From the NCBI GenBank assembly GCA_020200935.1, contig JAIVHR010000189.1:1-10023 (forward strand): DNA of 10,023 bases. The letters are read 5' to 3'. Numbering within the stretch: position 1 is the first letter of the stretch; each line of letters starts with the position of its first letter. The position numbers and the translations under genes were made by a program. Shown piece by piece: positions 1 to 6,574 of the stretch. The notes beneath the pieces are model-generated. The model saw only the letters and a list, made by a program, of their open reading frames with translations, searched no databases and was not told the origin of the DNA. The stretch is from Sphingomonadales bacterium. Its GTDB lineage: Bacteria; Pseudomonadota; Alphaproteobacteria; Sphingomonadales; Sphingomonadaceae.

Positions 1-97
1 CGTTGGAGAGGATCGGGATGGTGTTCCGGCGCTCGACCACCGACTGGACATGGCCCAGGCTCTTCAGGAGCGCTGCCCGTTCGATTGTCGCTTTCAT
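1..97 (-). CDS. dnaN: DNA polymerase III beta sliding clamp, N-terminal fragment
   Basis: Only the first 32 codons lie in the window; the gene continues past the left edge. The translation starts MKATIERAALLKSLGHVQ and continues with SVVERRNTIPILSN, which is the characteristic start of alphaproteobacterial DnaN, including the strongly conserved 'ERRNTIPIL(S/A)N' segment of clamp domain 1. DnaN forms the ring that tethers the replicative polymerase to DNA. The start is supported by an AGGGGA Shine-Dalgarno sequence (complement of 103-108) five bases upstream. The gene is divergent from the histidine phosphatase, with about 190 bases between the starts; I see no dnaA or recF next to it here. 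The identification rests on family knowledge of a short but highly conserved segment. Confidence 0.9.
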   Translation of the reverse strand, partial: MKATIERAALLKSLGHVQSVVERRNTIPILSN

Positions 98-286
98 GAT
101 CGTCCCCTCAGCATCTCGGCTGTCTTTGCGCGGACAAAGCGTCCTGCCCTGCAATCTTCGATATGGCAATGGCAAATGGCGCGACAATGCAAGCGAACCA
201 AGGCGTTTCGGCCAGATTTCTGTGGATTGCGTAGCGCGCGGCTTCGATGCTTGCCTTCATCGCAGCCATCGGCGATTCAGCGCGCG

Positions 287-919
287 ATGACCAGCCCCGG
301 CCGCCTCTATATCGCCCGCCATGGCGAAACCGTGTTCAACGCCGCCGGGCGGCTGCAGGGCGATCATCTCCATACGCCGCTCTCGCGCGCCGGATTCGCG
401 CAGGCCGAGGCGATGGGAGAGGTGCTGGCCGGGCAGCTGGGACAGCGGCCGGAAATCGCGCTCTGGGCCTCCGAGACCGGCCGCGCGCTCCAGACGCTCG
501 CGGTGATCGCCGAACATCTCGGCCTCGACTGGCACGCGGCGCGGCGCGACCCGCGACTTTCGGAGATCGGCATGGGGAGTTGGGGCGGGCGATATTACAG
601 CGACGTCGCCGAAGAGGTCGGCTCGATCGTCGACATGGAGACGCGGCTGCTGAAACCGGCCCCCGACGGCGAGGATTACGCCGCGATCGCCGACCGCGTG
701 ACGGGCTGGTGGGACGAGCATGGCGATACCCCCGGCGACAAGCTCGTCATCATGCACGGCATTTCGAGCCGGGTGCTGCGCGGCGTGCTGCTCGGACTCG
801 ATCCGCTGCCCGGCTACGGCGCGCCGGTCGCGCCGGGCCTGCCGCAGGGCAGCGTCGCGATGATCGAGGACCGATGCGAGCAGATCCTCTTCACCGGCGC
901 CGGGGGGGAGCGGGCATGA
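287..919 (+). CDS. Histidine phosphatase family protein (phosphoglycerate mutase-like)
   Basis: This 210-residue protein belongs to the histidine phosphatase superfamily (branch 1), cytosolic enzymes that transfer a phosphate through a phosphohistidine. Visible catalytic residues are the RHGE motif at residues 11-14 (nucleophile His12), an arginine in ETGRA (Arg66), the acidic residue in LSEIGMG (Glu93) and the second histidine in the MHG motif (His157). The substrate cannot be told from sequence; the family includes cofactor-dependent phosphoglycerate mutases, cobalamin/sugar-phosphate phosphatases and protein phosphatases. The open frame extends further upstream, but I choose ATG 287 because the RHGE motif normally lies about ten residues from the N-terminus. 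No good Shine-Dalgarno sequence precedes this start. The stop overlaps the start of the next gene (ATGA), suggesting translational coupling in an operon. Confidence 0.88.
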   Translation: MTSPGRLYIARHGETVFNAAGRLQGDHLHTPLSRAGFAQAEAMGEVLAGQLGQRPEIALWASETGRALQTLAVIAEHLGLDWHAARRDPRLSEIGMGSWGGRYYSDVAEEVGSIVDMETRLLKPAPDGEDYAAIADRVTGWWDEHGDTPGDKLVIMHGISSRVLRGVLLGLDPLPGYGAPVAPGLPQGSVAMIEDRCEQILFTGAGGERA

Positions 920-1398
920 GGCGCGTTCTTGCCGCCCTGCTGGCCGGTCTGGTCGCCGCCGCGCCGCTCGCGGCGCGCGAATCGCTGGGCATTTTCGACG
1001 GCTGGGGCAGCTTCCGCGATCCCGAAATCCCGCGCTGCTACGCGATCAGCCGGCCGATCCGCGAACGATCGGGCGATTGGGAGCCGTTCGTCGCCATCGG
1101 CTACTGGCCCGAGCGCAATGTCGGCGGCCAGCTGCATGTCCGCTTGCGCCGGGCGATGTACGAGGATCGAGGCGCGCGGCTGACGATCGGCGGGCGCAGC
1201 TTCGATCTGGTCGGACGCGGGCCCGACGCTTGGGCGGACAATGCGCGCGACGACGCGGCGATCGTTGCCGCGATCCGGGCCGGCATGACGATGCGCATCG
1301 AGGCGGTGAGCGAATCGGGCGGGCGGTTTGCCGACAGCTACGCCTTGGCCGGCGCCGCCACCGCGATCGACGCCGCGGCATTGGGCTGCGCGAGATAG
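916..1398 (+). CDS. Small secreted protein, invasion-associated locus B (IalB)-like
   Basis: This 160-residue protein begins with a clear signal peptide: MRR, a hydrophobic Leu/Ala/Val stretch to about residue 17, and an Ala-x-Ala-like cleavage region near residue 20, so it should be periplasmic or secreted. The mature part has a GxFxDP(E/x)xPRCYAI segment near the start and a C-terminal pattern (AIVAAIRAGMTMRIEA, then SYALAGAATAIDAAALGCAR) resembling the C-terminal half of IalB-family proteins. There are two cysteines, Cys41 and Cys158, which could form a disulfide in the periplasm. It overlaps the phosphatase gene by four bases and lies 50 bases before rlmN. IalB is linked to erythrocyte invasion in Bartonella, but relatives are common in free-living alphaproteobacteria, so no virulence role is implied. 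Family assignment is moderate; the coding call is strong. Confidence 0.72.
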   Translation: MRRVLAALLAGLVAAAPLAARESLGIFDGWGSFRDPEIPRCYAISRPIRERSGDWEPFVAIGYWPERNVGGQLHVRLRRAMYEDRGARLTIGGRSFDLVGRGPDAWADNARDDAAIVAAIRAGMTMRIEAVSESGGRFADSYALAGAATAIDAAALGCAR

Positions 1399-1448
1399 CG
1401 CGCCGCGGTATATGGCAAAGCGGCCGCCCGGCCCTTACATGACGGGCC

Positions 1449-2675
1449 ATGAGCGCTTCCGCCGCCCCGATGGCCCGCCCCGGCGGTTCCGACACCGTGC
1501 CCGTCGCGCGCGAGGCGCCGGCGCGCGCCGGCGGCAGGATCGACATTGTCGGATTGTCGCGCGCGGCGATGCGCGCGGCGTTCGAGCAAGCGGGGCTTCC
1601 CGAACGGCAGGCCAGCCTGCGCGCCAAGCAGATCTGGCATCAGATCTATCACCGCGGCATCACCGATTTCGCCGCGATGAGCGATATCGCCAAATCGCAG
1701 CAGAGCTGGTTCGCCGAGCGATTCGCGATCGGTAGGCCCGATGTGGTTGAACATCTCGTTTCCACCGACGGGACGCGGAAATGGCTGCTGAGGACGCCCG
1801 ACGGGCAGGATTTCGAGATGGTCTTCATCCCCGATTCCGACCGCGGAACGCTTTGTATTTCCAGTCAAGTTGGATGCACGCTCAATTGCACCTTCTGCCA
1901 TACCGGGACGATGCGGCTGGTGCGCAATCTCACCGCCGGCGAGATCGTCGGCCAGGTGATGCTCGCGCGCGACACGCTCGCGGAATGGCCGCGACCCGGC
2001 GAAAGCACGGTTCGCTATGCCGCCGACGGCCGGATGCTGACCAATATCGTACTGATGGGGATGGGCGAGCCGCTGTATAATTTCGACAATGTCCGCGATG
2101 CGATGAATATCGTCATGGACGGCGAGGGGCTCGCGCTGTCGCGGCGCAGGATCACGCTGTCGACCTCGGGCGTCGTGCCGATGATGGCGCGCGCCGGCGC
2201 GGAAATCGGCGTCAATCTCGCCGTCTCGCTCCATGCGGTGACCAAACAGGTGCGCGACGAGATCGTGCCGCTCAACCGGAAATACGGCATCGAACAGCTG
2301 CTCGAAGCCTGCGCCGCCTATCCGGGCGCCAACAACGCGCGGCGCATCACCTTCGAATATGTGATGCTCAAGGACATTAACGACAGCGACGAGGACGCCC
2401 GAGAGCTCGTCCGGCTGATCAAGCGCTACAAGCTCCCGGCCAAGGTCAATCTGATCCCCTTCAACCCCTGGCCCGGCGCAGCGTACGAATGTTCGAAGCC
2501 CGAGCGCATCCGCAACTTTTCGAATATCGTCTTCGAAGCCGGCATCTCGGCGCCGATCCGCACCCCGCGCGGCCGCGACATCATGGCCGCCTGCGGGCAA
2601 TTGAAGTCGGCGAGTGAGAAGAAGTCTCGCGCCGAACTCGACCGCGAGGCGGCGGCGCAACCGGCCGCGGGCTAA
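1449..2675 (+). CDS. rlmN: Dual-specificity 23S rRNA (A2503-C2)/tRNA (A37-C2) methyltransferase RlmN
   Basis: RlmN is a radical-SAM enzyme that methylates C2 of adenosine 2503 in 23S rRNA and of A37 in some tRNAs. The 408-residue product carries the 4Fe-4S-binding CxxxCxxC motif (Cys143, Cys147, Cys150, in CTLNCTFC). It also has the conserved Cys136 seven residues earlier, matching the E. coli Cys118/Cys125 spacing, the [12 protein letters not shown] segment (residues 204-215), the LSTSGVVP segment, and the C-terminal [12 protein letters not shown] with Cys382, equivalent to the methyl-carrying Cys355 of E. coli. All key residues are present. It is slightly longer than E. coli RlmN because of an N-terminal Ala/Arg-rich extension (about residues 1-32) and a small insertion near residues 180-195. 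The start has no obvious Shine-Dalgarno sequence; ATG 1470 is an alternative. It sits 50 bases after the IalB-like gene, on the same strand. Confidence 0.97.
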   Translation: MSASAAPMARPGGSDTVPVAREAPARAGGRIDIVGLSRAAMRAAFEQAGLPERQASLRAKQIWHQIYHRGITDFAAMSDIAKSQQSWFAERFAIGRPDVVEHLVSTDGTRKWLLRTPDGQDFEMVFIPDSDRGTLCISSQVGCTLNCTFCHTGTMRLVRNLTAGEIVGQVMLARDTLAEWPRPGESTVRYAADGRMLTNIVLMGMGEPLYNFDNVRDAMNIVMDGEGLALSRRRITLSTSGVVPMMARAGAEIGVNLAVSLHAVTKQVRDEIVPLNRKYGIEQLLEACAAYPGANNARRITFEYVMLKDINDSDEDARELVRLIKRYKLPAKVNLIPFNPWPGAAYECSKPERIRNFSNIVFEAGISAPIRTPRGRDIMAACGQLKSASEKKSRAELDREAAAQPAAG

Positions 2676-2721
2676 ACAGCCCTCTTGTCGATATCGTCAT
2701 AGGGGGTCTAACCAACCCGCC

Positions 2722-3936
2722 ATGCGGCTGCTCGACACCTTTCTCGCGAAGCTGATCACCAAGGGGCGGCTGACCGTCATCTGGGCCGATGGATCGCGCG
2801 GTAGCTACGGCATCTCTGCGCCCGACCTGCCCGACGTGACGGTGCGTTTCACCGACCGGCTCGCGCCGCTGATCGTGGCGATCAATCCGCACGCCAATAC
2901 CGGCGAGATGCTGCTCGAGGAAAGGATGATCGTCGAGCAGGGGACGATCCGCGATTTTCTTATGCTGACCCTCGCCAACGCCGTGTGGGAGGAGGGCCGC
3001 ACGCTGCTCCAGACCAACGGGCTGCTCGGCGCCTGGCGCAAATTTCGCGCCACGCTCGATCGGCTCAACTGGCCGACGCGCGCGCGGCGCAACGTCGCCC
3101 ATCATTACGACCTGTCGGACCGGCTCTACGATCTCTTTCTCGACAAGGACCGGCAATATAGCTGCGCCTATTTCACCGACCCCGGGAACGATCTCGAAAC
3201 CGCGCAAGCCGACAAGACGGCGCATATTCTCGCCAAGCTGGCGCTCGAGCCGGGCCAGAAGGTGCTCGATATCGCGATCAACCGGATCACCGGCGGCGAG
3301 GTACTCGGAATCACCTTGAGCGAGGAGCAGCTGGGAATCTCCCGTCGGCGCGCCGAGCAAGCCGGCGTCGCCGACAAGGTGCGCTTCGAGCTGCTCGATT
3401 ATCGCGACGTTTCGGGTCAATTCGACCGGATCGTTTCGGTCGGCATGTTCGAACATGTCGGCCCGCCCTTCTACCGGCGCTTCTTCGCCCAGTGCCACGA
3501 ACTGCTGACCCCCGACGGCGTCATGCTGCTGCATACGATCGGGCGGCTCGGCGGGCCCGGCATGACCGACCGCTTTACCTCGAGATACATCTTCCCGGGC
3601 GGCTATCTGCCGGCGCTCTCGGAGATCGTCGGGGCGAGCGAGCAGATGCGGCTGATCGCCACCGATATCGAGAATTTGCGGCTGCATTACGCTTACACGC
3701 TCGATCATTGGTACGAACGCACGCTCGCCGCGGAGGAGGAAATTGTCCGGCTCTATGACGCGCGCTTCTTCCGGCTCTGGCAGATATATCTCGCCGGCGC
3801 CGCCGCCTCCTTCCGCTATGGCGGGATCACCGTCTACCAGCTGCAATATGCGCGCAGCCGCCACGCGCTGCCGATCACGCGCGGCTATATGGGGGAGGCC
3901 GAGGCTGAAATTCGCGAGCGATTACGCTCGGCCTAG
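2722..3936 (+). CDS. Cyclopropane-fatty-acyl-phospholipid synthase family methyltransferase lacking SAM motif I
   Basis: The 404-residue product matches the long bacterial CFA synthase form: an N-terminal domain (about 1-115) and a SAM-dependent methyltransferase domain starting at RRNVAHHYDLSDRLYDLFLD. Such enzymes add a methylene from SAM across double bonds of unsaturated phospholipid acyl chains at the inner membrane. Expected residues are present: Cys148 in QYSCAYF, Glu244/His245 in GMFEHVG, His271 in LLHTIGR, and the LHYAYTLDHWYER block (321-333). The striking defect is at residues 182-198: the sequence reads VLDIAINRITGGEVLGIT, whereas family members have VLDIGCGWGG plus several more residues before the VxGxT block. 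Compared with E. coli Cfa the spacing is short by nine residues (14 rather than 23 from LDI to the T), so the glycine-rich SAM loop is missing in frame near base 3273/3274. The protein may therefore be inactive. The start is chosen because MRLLDTFLAKLI is a family-like beginning; the nearest purine run (AGGGGG, ending at 2706) is rather far upstream. The gene follows rlmN by 46 bases. Confidence 0.9.
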   Translation: MRLLDTFLAKLITKGRLTVIWADGSRGSYGISAPDLPDVTVRFTDRLAPLIVAINPHANTGEMLLEERMIVEQGTIRDFLMLTLANAVWEEGRTLLQTNGLLGAWRKFRATLDRLNWPTRARRNVAHHYDLSDRLYDLFLDKDRQYSCAYFTDPGNDLETAQADKTAHILAKLALEPGQKVLDIAINRITGGEVLGITLSEEQLGISRRRAEQAGVADKVRFELLDYRDVSGQFDRIVSVGMFEHVGPPFYRRFFAQCHELLTPDGVMLLHTIGRLGGPGMTDRFTSRYIFPGGYLPALSEIVGASEQMRLIATDIENLRLHYAYTLDHWYERTLAAEEEIVRLYDARFFRLWQIYLAGAAASFRYGGITVYQLQYARSRHALPITRGYMGEAEAEIRERLRSA

Positions 3937-3946
3937 TCCCGACAGC

Positions 3947-4179
3947 CGTCATGCCGGACTTGATCCGGCATCCAGAGCCGCAAGCGACATCGCCAGCCGC
4001 CCTGGACCCCGATCAAGTCGGTGATTGTCCCGTTAGAACATGGAGGTCCTCGTTTTCCCGCGAAGGCGGGAATCCAGTCCTTCGGTTGCGGCGGCAGAGC
4101 TGGATTCCCGCCTTCGCGGGAAAACATAGCTCTCCTCCATGTCTCGACGGGATAGTTGCCGATCAAGTCCGGGGTGACG
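3947..4179. repeat. Nested palindromic intergenic repeat between convergent genes
   Basis: Three nested inverted repeats share one centre. The outer arms are 3947-3965 and 4161-4179 (17 of 19 bases complementary). The middle arms are 4027-4046 and 4134-4153 (about 15 of 20). The inner arms are 4053-4077 and 4100-4124, a perfect 25-base match separated by 22 bases. The left outer part also folds on itself, ATGCCGGA (3951-3958) with TCCGGCAT (3964-3971), and each inner arm contains a small CCCGC-GAAG-GCGGG hairpin. Sequences of the types CGTCATGCCGGACTTGATCC and CCCGCGAAGGCGGGAATCC are familiar as dispersed intergenic repeats in sphingomonads and other proteobacteria. It encodes no plausible protein. 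Lying between the stops of the convergent CFA-synthase and CDF genes, its transcripts would fold strongly from either side, so it may help end transcription. It fills the 3937-4197 gap. Confidence 0.9.
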
Positions 4180-4197
4180 GACCGGGACGGTCTGCTC

Positions 4198-5112
4198 TCA
4201 GCACTCGTCATCCGGGCAGCCTGCTCTGTCTCCACGCTCGATCTGCACCGTCGAATGGCCGATCTGGAAACGATCGTGCAGCCGCTGTTGGAGGGTCGCC
4301 AGAAAAGTATCGCCGGGATGGCCGCCGGGCATGACAAGGTGGACGGTGAGCGCCGTCTCGGTGGTGCTCATATTCCAGATATGCAGATGATGGACCTGGG
4401 CGACGCCGTCGAGCGCGGCGAGCTCGCTCTCGACCTCGTCGGTATCGATATGGCCGGGCACCGCGGCGAGCGACATCCTGACCGATTCCCAGAGCAGCTG
4501 CCAGGTGCTGACGAGAATCACGAGGCCGATGACGAGGCTCGTCACCGGATCGATCCAGCGCGCGCCGGTCCACAGGATCGCCGCGCCGGCGATCACCACC
4601 CCGGCCGAGACCGCGGCGTCGGCGGCCATGTGGAGATAGGCGCCGCGGATATTGATGTCGCCCTTGCGGCCGCGCGCGAAGAGCATCGCGGTGGCGCCGT
4701 TGACGACGATGCCGATCGCCGCGACGAGGATGATCGTGCCGCCGGCGACCGGCGCTGGATAGACCAGCCGCTGGATCGCCTCGGAGGCGATCAGCCCGAC
4801 CGCGATCAGCAGCAGCAGCGCATTGGCCAGCGCGGCGAGGATCGAAGAGCCCTTGAGCCCGAAGGTGTAGCGCTTGCTCGGCGCTCGCTGCGCCAGGGTC
4901 GCGCCCACCCAGGCGATCACCAGCCCGAGAACGTCGGAGAGATTGTGCCCGGCATCGGCAAGCAGCGCCACCGAGCCGATGGCGAAGCCGTAGCCCGCCT
5001 CGATCGCGACGAAGACCGTGTTGAGCGCGATGCCGATCGCGAAGGCGCGGCCAAAACTCGCCGGCGCATGGCTATGGCCCTCGTGACCGTGATGCGAATG
5101 CCCCGCGCCCAT
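4198..5112 (-). CDS. Cation diffusion facilitator (CDF) family metal efflux transporter, CzcD-like
   Basis: The 304-residue product is an inner-membrane proton/metal antiporter of the CDF family, probably exporting Zn(II) and possibly Co(II) or Cd(II). It begins with a histidine-rich metal-binding tail (HSHHGHEGHSH, residues 5-15), followed by about six membrane segments (approximately 22-42, 46-70, 88-108, 124-146, 160-182, 188-206). The HxxxD metal site appears in segment 2 (His56-Asp60, in DAGHNLSD) and segment 5 (His161-Asp165, in HMAADA), the pattern seen in zinc-type members. A cytoplasmic ferredoxin-like domain follows (about 210-293), with the VHHLHIWNMS stretch and the GHSTVQIE ending, then a short tail with two cysteines (Cys299, Cys304). 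It lies 58 bases downstream of the EF-hand gene on the same strand, so it may be cotranscribed. No clear Shine-Dalgarno sequence precedes the start. The exact metal is an inference. Confidence 0.95.
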   Translation of the reverse strand: MGAGHSHHGHEGHSHAPASFGRAFAIGIALNTVFVAIEAGYGFAIGSVALLADAGHNLSDVLGLVIAWVGATLAQRAPSKRYTFGLKGSSILAALANALLLLIAVGLIASEAIQRLVYPAPVAGGTIILVAAIGIVVNGATAMLFARGRKGDINIRGAYLHMAADAAVSAGVVIAGAAILWTGARWIDPVTSLVIGLVILVSTWQLLWESVRMSLAAVPGHIDTDEVESELAALDGVAQVHHLHIWNMSTTETALTVHLVMPGGHPGDTFLATLQQRLHDRFQIGHSTVQIERGDRAGCPDDEC

Positions 5113-5170
5113 CGATCGGGCTTAGCCCAAGCCGCCGATGAGATGCTAGAACCCTCGGCGCCTCGGGCGA

Positions 5171-5956
5171 TTATTGCGAGTCGGGGGCCGATCGTTCGGC
5201 GCGGAGGGCGCGCCACGCGGCGCGGCGTTCCTCGCGGGTCAGCCTGCCGTCACTGTTGGCATCGGCATGGTCAAAACGAACGAACGCGCGGGCCTGGACC
5301 TCGGCCAAAGTCAGCGATCCGTCGCCATCCGCGTCGGCGCTTGCGAACCGGTCGGGCCGGTCGCCGCGATGCGCCCGGCTGCGCTCCTGTCGCGCGGCGG
5401 CGGCGGCGGCGAATTCGGCTTCGCTGAGCGCGCCGTCGCCGTCGGCATCCGCCTCGGCCCAGATCTGCGCCCGGCGCTCGGCACGGCCGGCACGGCGTTC
5501 GGCATGCTCGGGAGGCGCGGCCACGGCGTCATCGCCGGCGGCTTGGGTCAGCGGCGCCAGTTCCTCGGGCGTCAGCCGGGCGCGCATATTCGCCTCCTCT
5601 GCCATTTCGGGCCGGGCTACGGGATGACCGCCCCGGCGATGATGGCGGCCGCGGATCGCGGCGCGCTCCTCGGCGTCGATCGACCCGTCGCCATCGGCAT
5701 CGAGCCGGGCGAACAGCCGCCCGCGGCGTTCGGCCTGGCGGGCTTGGCGATAGGCATCGGCCTCGGCACGCGTCACCGCGCCGTCGCCGTCGGCGTCCAT
5801 CGCCGCGAAGCGCGCGGCGACCCGCGCCTCGACTTCGGCGCGCGTCGTCGAACCGTTGCCGTGAGCCTCGTGGGCGTCGGCGCTCGCCGGCACGGCGAGC
5901 AGCAGCGCCGCCGTCGCGACAAAGGAACCCAATCCGATCTTGATGCCTGTATCCAT
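5171..5956 (-). CDS. Secreted five-EF-hand calcium-binding protein
   Basis: The 261-residue product has a signal peptide (MDTGIKIGLGSF, then a hydrophobic stretch to about residue 22, with ASA-DAHE as likely cleavage) and five canonical EF-hand loops at residues 54-65, 86-97, 170-181, 208-219 and 232-243. Four are of the DADGDG type and the last is DANSDG; each ends in Glu at loop position 12, so all should bind Ca2+. Loops 1-2 and 3-5 form two groups separated by a linker (about 98-169) containing a His/Arg/Gly-rich patch (GRHHRRGGH) and a stretch rich in Ala, Glu and Arg. The start is ATG 5956 rather than ATG 5962 or a farther upstream ATG, because a GGAG (complement of 5964-5967) lies seven bases before it and directly abuts the 5962 ATG. 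The cellular role is unknown; periplasmic calcium binding or signalling is an inference. It is upstream of the CDF gene on the same strand. Confidence 0.9.
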   Translation of the reverse strand: MDTGIKIGLGSFVATAALLLAVPASADAHEAHGNGSTTRAEVEARVAARFAAMDADGDGAVTRAEADAYRQARQAERRGRLFARLDADGDGSIDAEERAAIRGRHHRRGGHPVARPEMAEEANMRARLTPEELAPLTQAAGDDAVAAPPEHAERRAGRAERRAQIWAEADADGDGALSEAEFAAAAAARQERSRAHRGDRPDRFASADADGDGSLTLAEVQARAFVRFDHADANSDGRLTREERRAAWRALRAERSAPDSQ

Positions 5957-5963
5957 GACCATA

Positions 5964-5967
5964 CTCC
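5964..5967 (-). promoter_or_regulatory. Shine-Dalgarno site deciding the EF-hand gene start
   Basis: GGAG on the minus strand lies seven bases before ATG 5956 but only one base before ATG 5962. This favours the shorter product beginning MDTGIKIG, which is also a better signal peptide. Confidence 0.65.
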
Positions 5968-5982
5968 AACTCGAAAGACGTG

Positions 5983-5997
5983 GCGGCCAGGGGCCGC
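5983..5997 (-). other. GC-rich hairpin in the leader of the EF-hand gene
   Basis: GCGGCC and GGCCGC form a perfect six-base stem with a three-base loop, about 27 bases upstream of the EF-hand gene start and downstream of the DUF1801 stop. There is no T-run after it, so it is not a standard intrinsic terminator. It could be a partial terminator for the DUF1801 transcript, a leader structure, or chance in GC-rich DNA. Confidence 0.35.
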
Positions 5998-6071
5998 GCG
6001 ATATGGTCGACACTCTAGGGTCGCGCGGCTTTACATGGATTGAACCCGCCCCACGGCTCGTCGACGGAATC

Positions 6072-6494
6072 TCACGTCGTGTCGTAGGTCGCGCGCATAT
6101 AGGCCAGCGAATCGAGGATCAGCTCCTCGAGCACCTCGAGATCGATATCGGACAGCTTGTTGACATAGAGGCAGGATTTGCCGGTCTTGTACTTGCCGAG
6201 ACGCGAAAGGATTTCGCCGCGGTCCTGATAGCCGTCCATGATATAGAGCGAGATCGCGCTCTTTCTGGGCGAAAAGCCGGTCAGCAGGAAATCGCCCTCG
6301 CGGCCGCTGTCATATTTGTAATGATAGCTGCCGAAGCCGACGATCGCCGGGCCCCACATTTTGGGCGGGTGGCCCGACAATCGCTCCATCATCGCGCAGA
6401 CCGCCTTCGCATCCTCGCGCTTCTGTTCGGGCTCGACGGCCTCGAGGAATTTCGCGACGCTCTCATCGGTCTGCTGGGTCTTGTTCTCGGCCAT
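6072..6494 (-). CDS. DUF1801 domain-containing protein
   Basis: The 140-residue product matches the DUF1801 (YdhG-like) family over almost its full length. The typical core is visible: KMWGPAIVGFGSYHYKY, then REGDFLLTGFSPRKSAISLYI, then a C-terminal LGKYKTGKSCLYVNKLSDID block. It has no signal peptide or membrane segment, so it is probably cytosolic. The molecular function is not established. I choose ATG 6494 (MAENKTQQ) over the upstream ATG 6527 because a GGGAG lies seven bases before it and because the family similarity starts soon after. It is divergent from argG, with 80 bases between the two starts, and lies 115 bases upstream of the EF-hand gene on the same strand. Confidence 0.92.
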   Translation of the reverse strand: MAENKTQQTDESVAKFLEAVEPEQKREDAKAVCAMMERLSGHPPKMWGPAIVGFGSYHYKYDSGREGDFLLTGFSPRKSAISLYIMDGYQDRGEILSRLGKYKTGKSCLYVNKLSDIDLEVLEELILDSLAYMRATYDTT

Positions 6495-6501
6495 ATTTAC
6501 G

Positions 6502-6506
6502 CTCCC
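6502..6506 (-). promoter_or_regulatory. Shine-Dalgarno site deciding the DUF1801 gene start
   Basis: GGGAG on the minus strand lies seven bases before ATG 6494. The alternative ATG at 6527 lacks such a site and would add eleven residues not typical of the family. Confidence 0.65.
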
Positions 6507-6574
6507 ACTGGCCGCCCAGAGTTGCACGAATTCGCCACAGCGACTAGCCCGCTCGCTTCACCGGGGGACTGCCG

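Noticed and set aside
98..286. Divergent gap between dnaN and the phosphatase searched for promoters and small genes
   Set aside because: Apart from the dnaN ribosome site and a short CTTTG/CAAAG inverted pair near 124-139, nothing convincing was found.
247..1398. Long plus-strand frame rich in Arg and Ala that overlaps the phosphatase gene before entering the IalB-like gene
   Set aside because: Only the part from 916 has a signal peptide and conserved-looking sequence; the upstream part is an out-of-frame shadow of the RHGE-containing phosphatase.
1338..2660. 440-codon minus-strand frame opposite rlmN
   Set aside because: It is antisense to a fully conserved radical-SAM enzyme and its composition (His, Arg, Asp, Gly rich) is typical of shadow frames in GC-rich DNA.
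2581..3864. 427-codon minus-strand frame opposite the CFA synthase gene
   Set aside because: It is antisense to a recognisable protein family, and no domain is visible in it.
4053..4124. CRISPR-like repeat pair
   Set aside because: There are only two copies and they are inverted, not direct, so it is a palindromic repeat rather than an array.
3951..4337. Possible small proteins within or near the palindromic repeat on both strands
   Set aside because: The predicted peptides consist of the repeat translated (FSREGGNP-like) and run into the CDF gene; this is a known false-positive pattern of these repeats.
4156..5427. 423-codon plus-strand frame opposite the CDF and EF-hand genes
   Set aside because: Both opposite-strand genes have clear motifs; this frame is low-complexity Asp/Arg/Gly/His and starts inside the repeat.
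5174..6043. 289-codon plus-strand frame opposite the EF-hand gene with repeated Val-Ala-Val-Gly patterns
   Set aside because: The periodicity is the complement of the repeated EF-hand loops, so it is a shadow.
6522..6550. Possible sigma-70-type promoter for argG (TTGCAC, 17 bases, TAGCCC)
   Set aside because: The -35 is acceptable but the -10 is poor, and a match of this quality is expected by chance; I do not list it as a feature.
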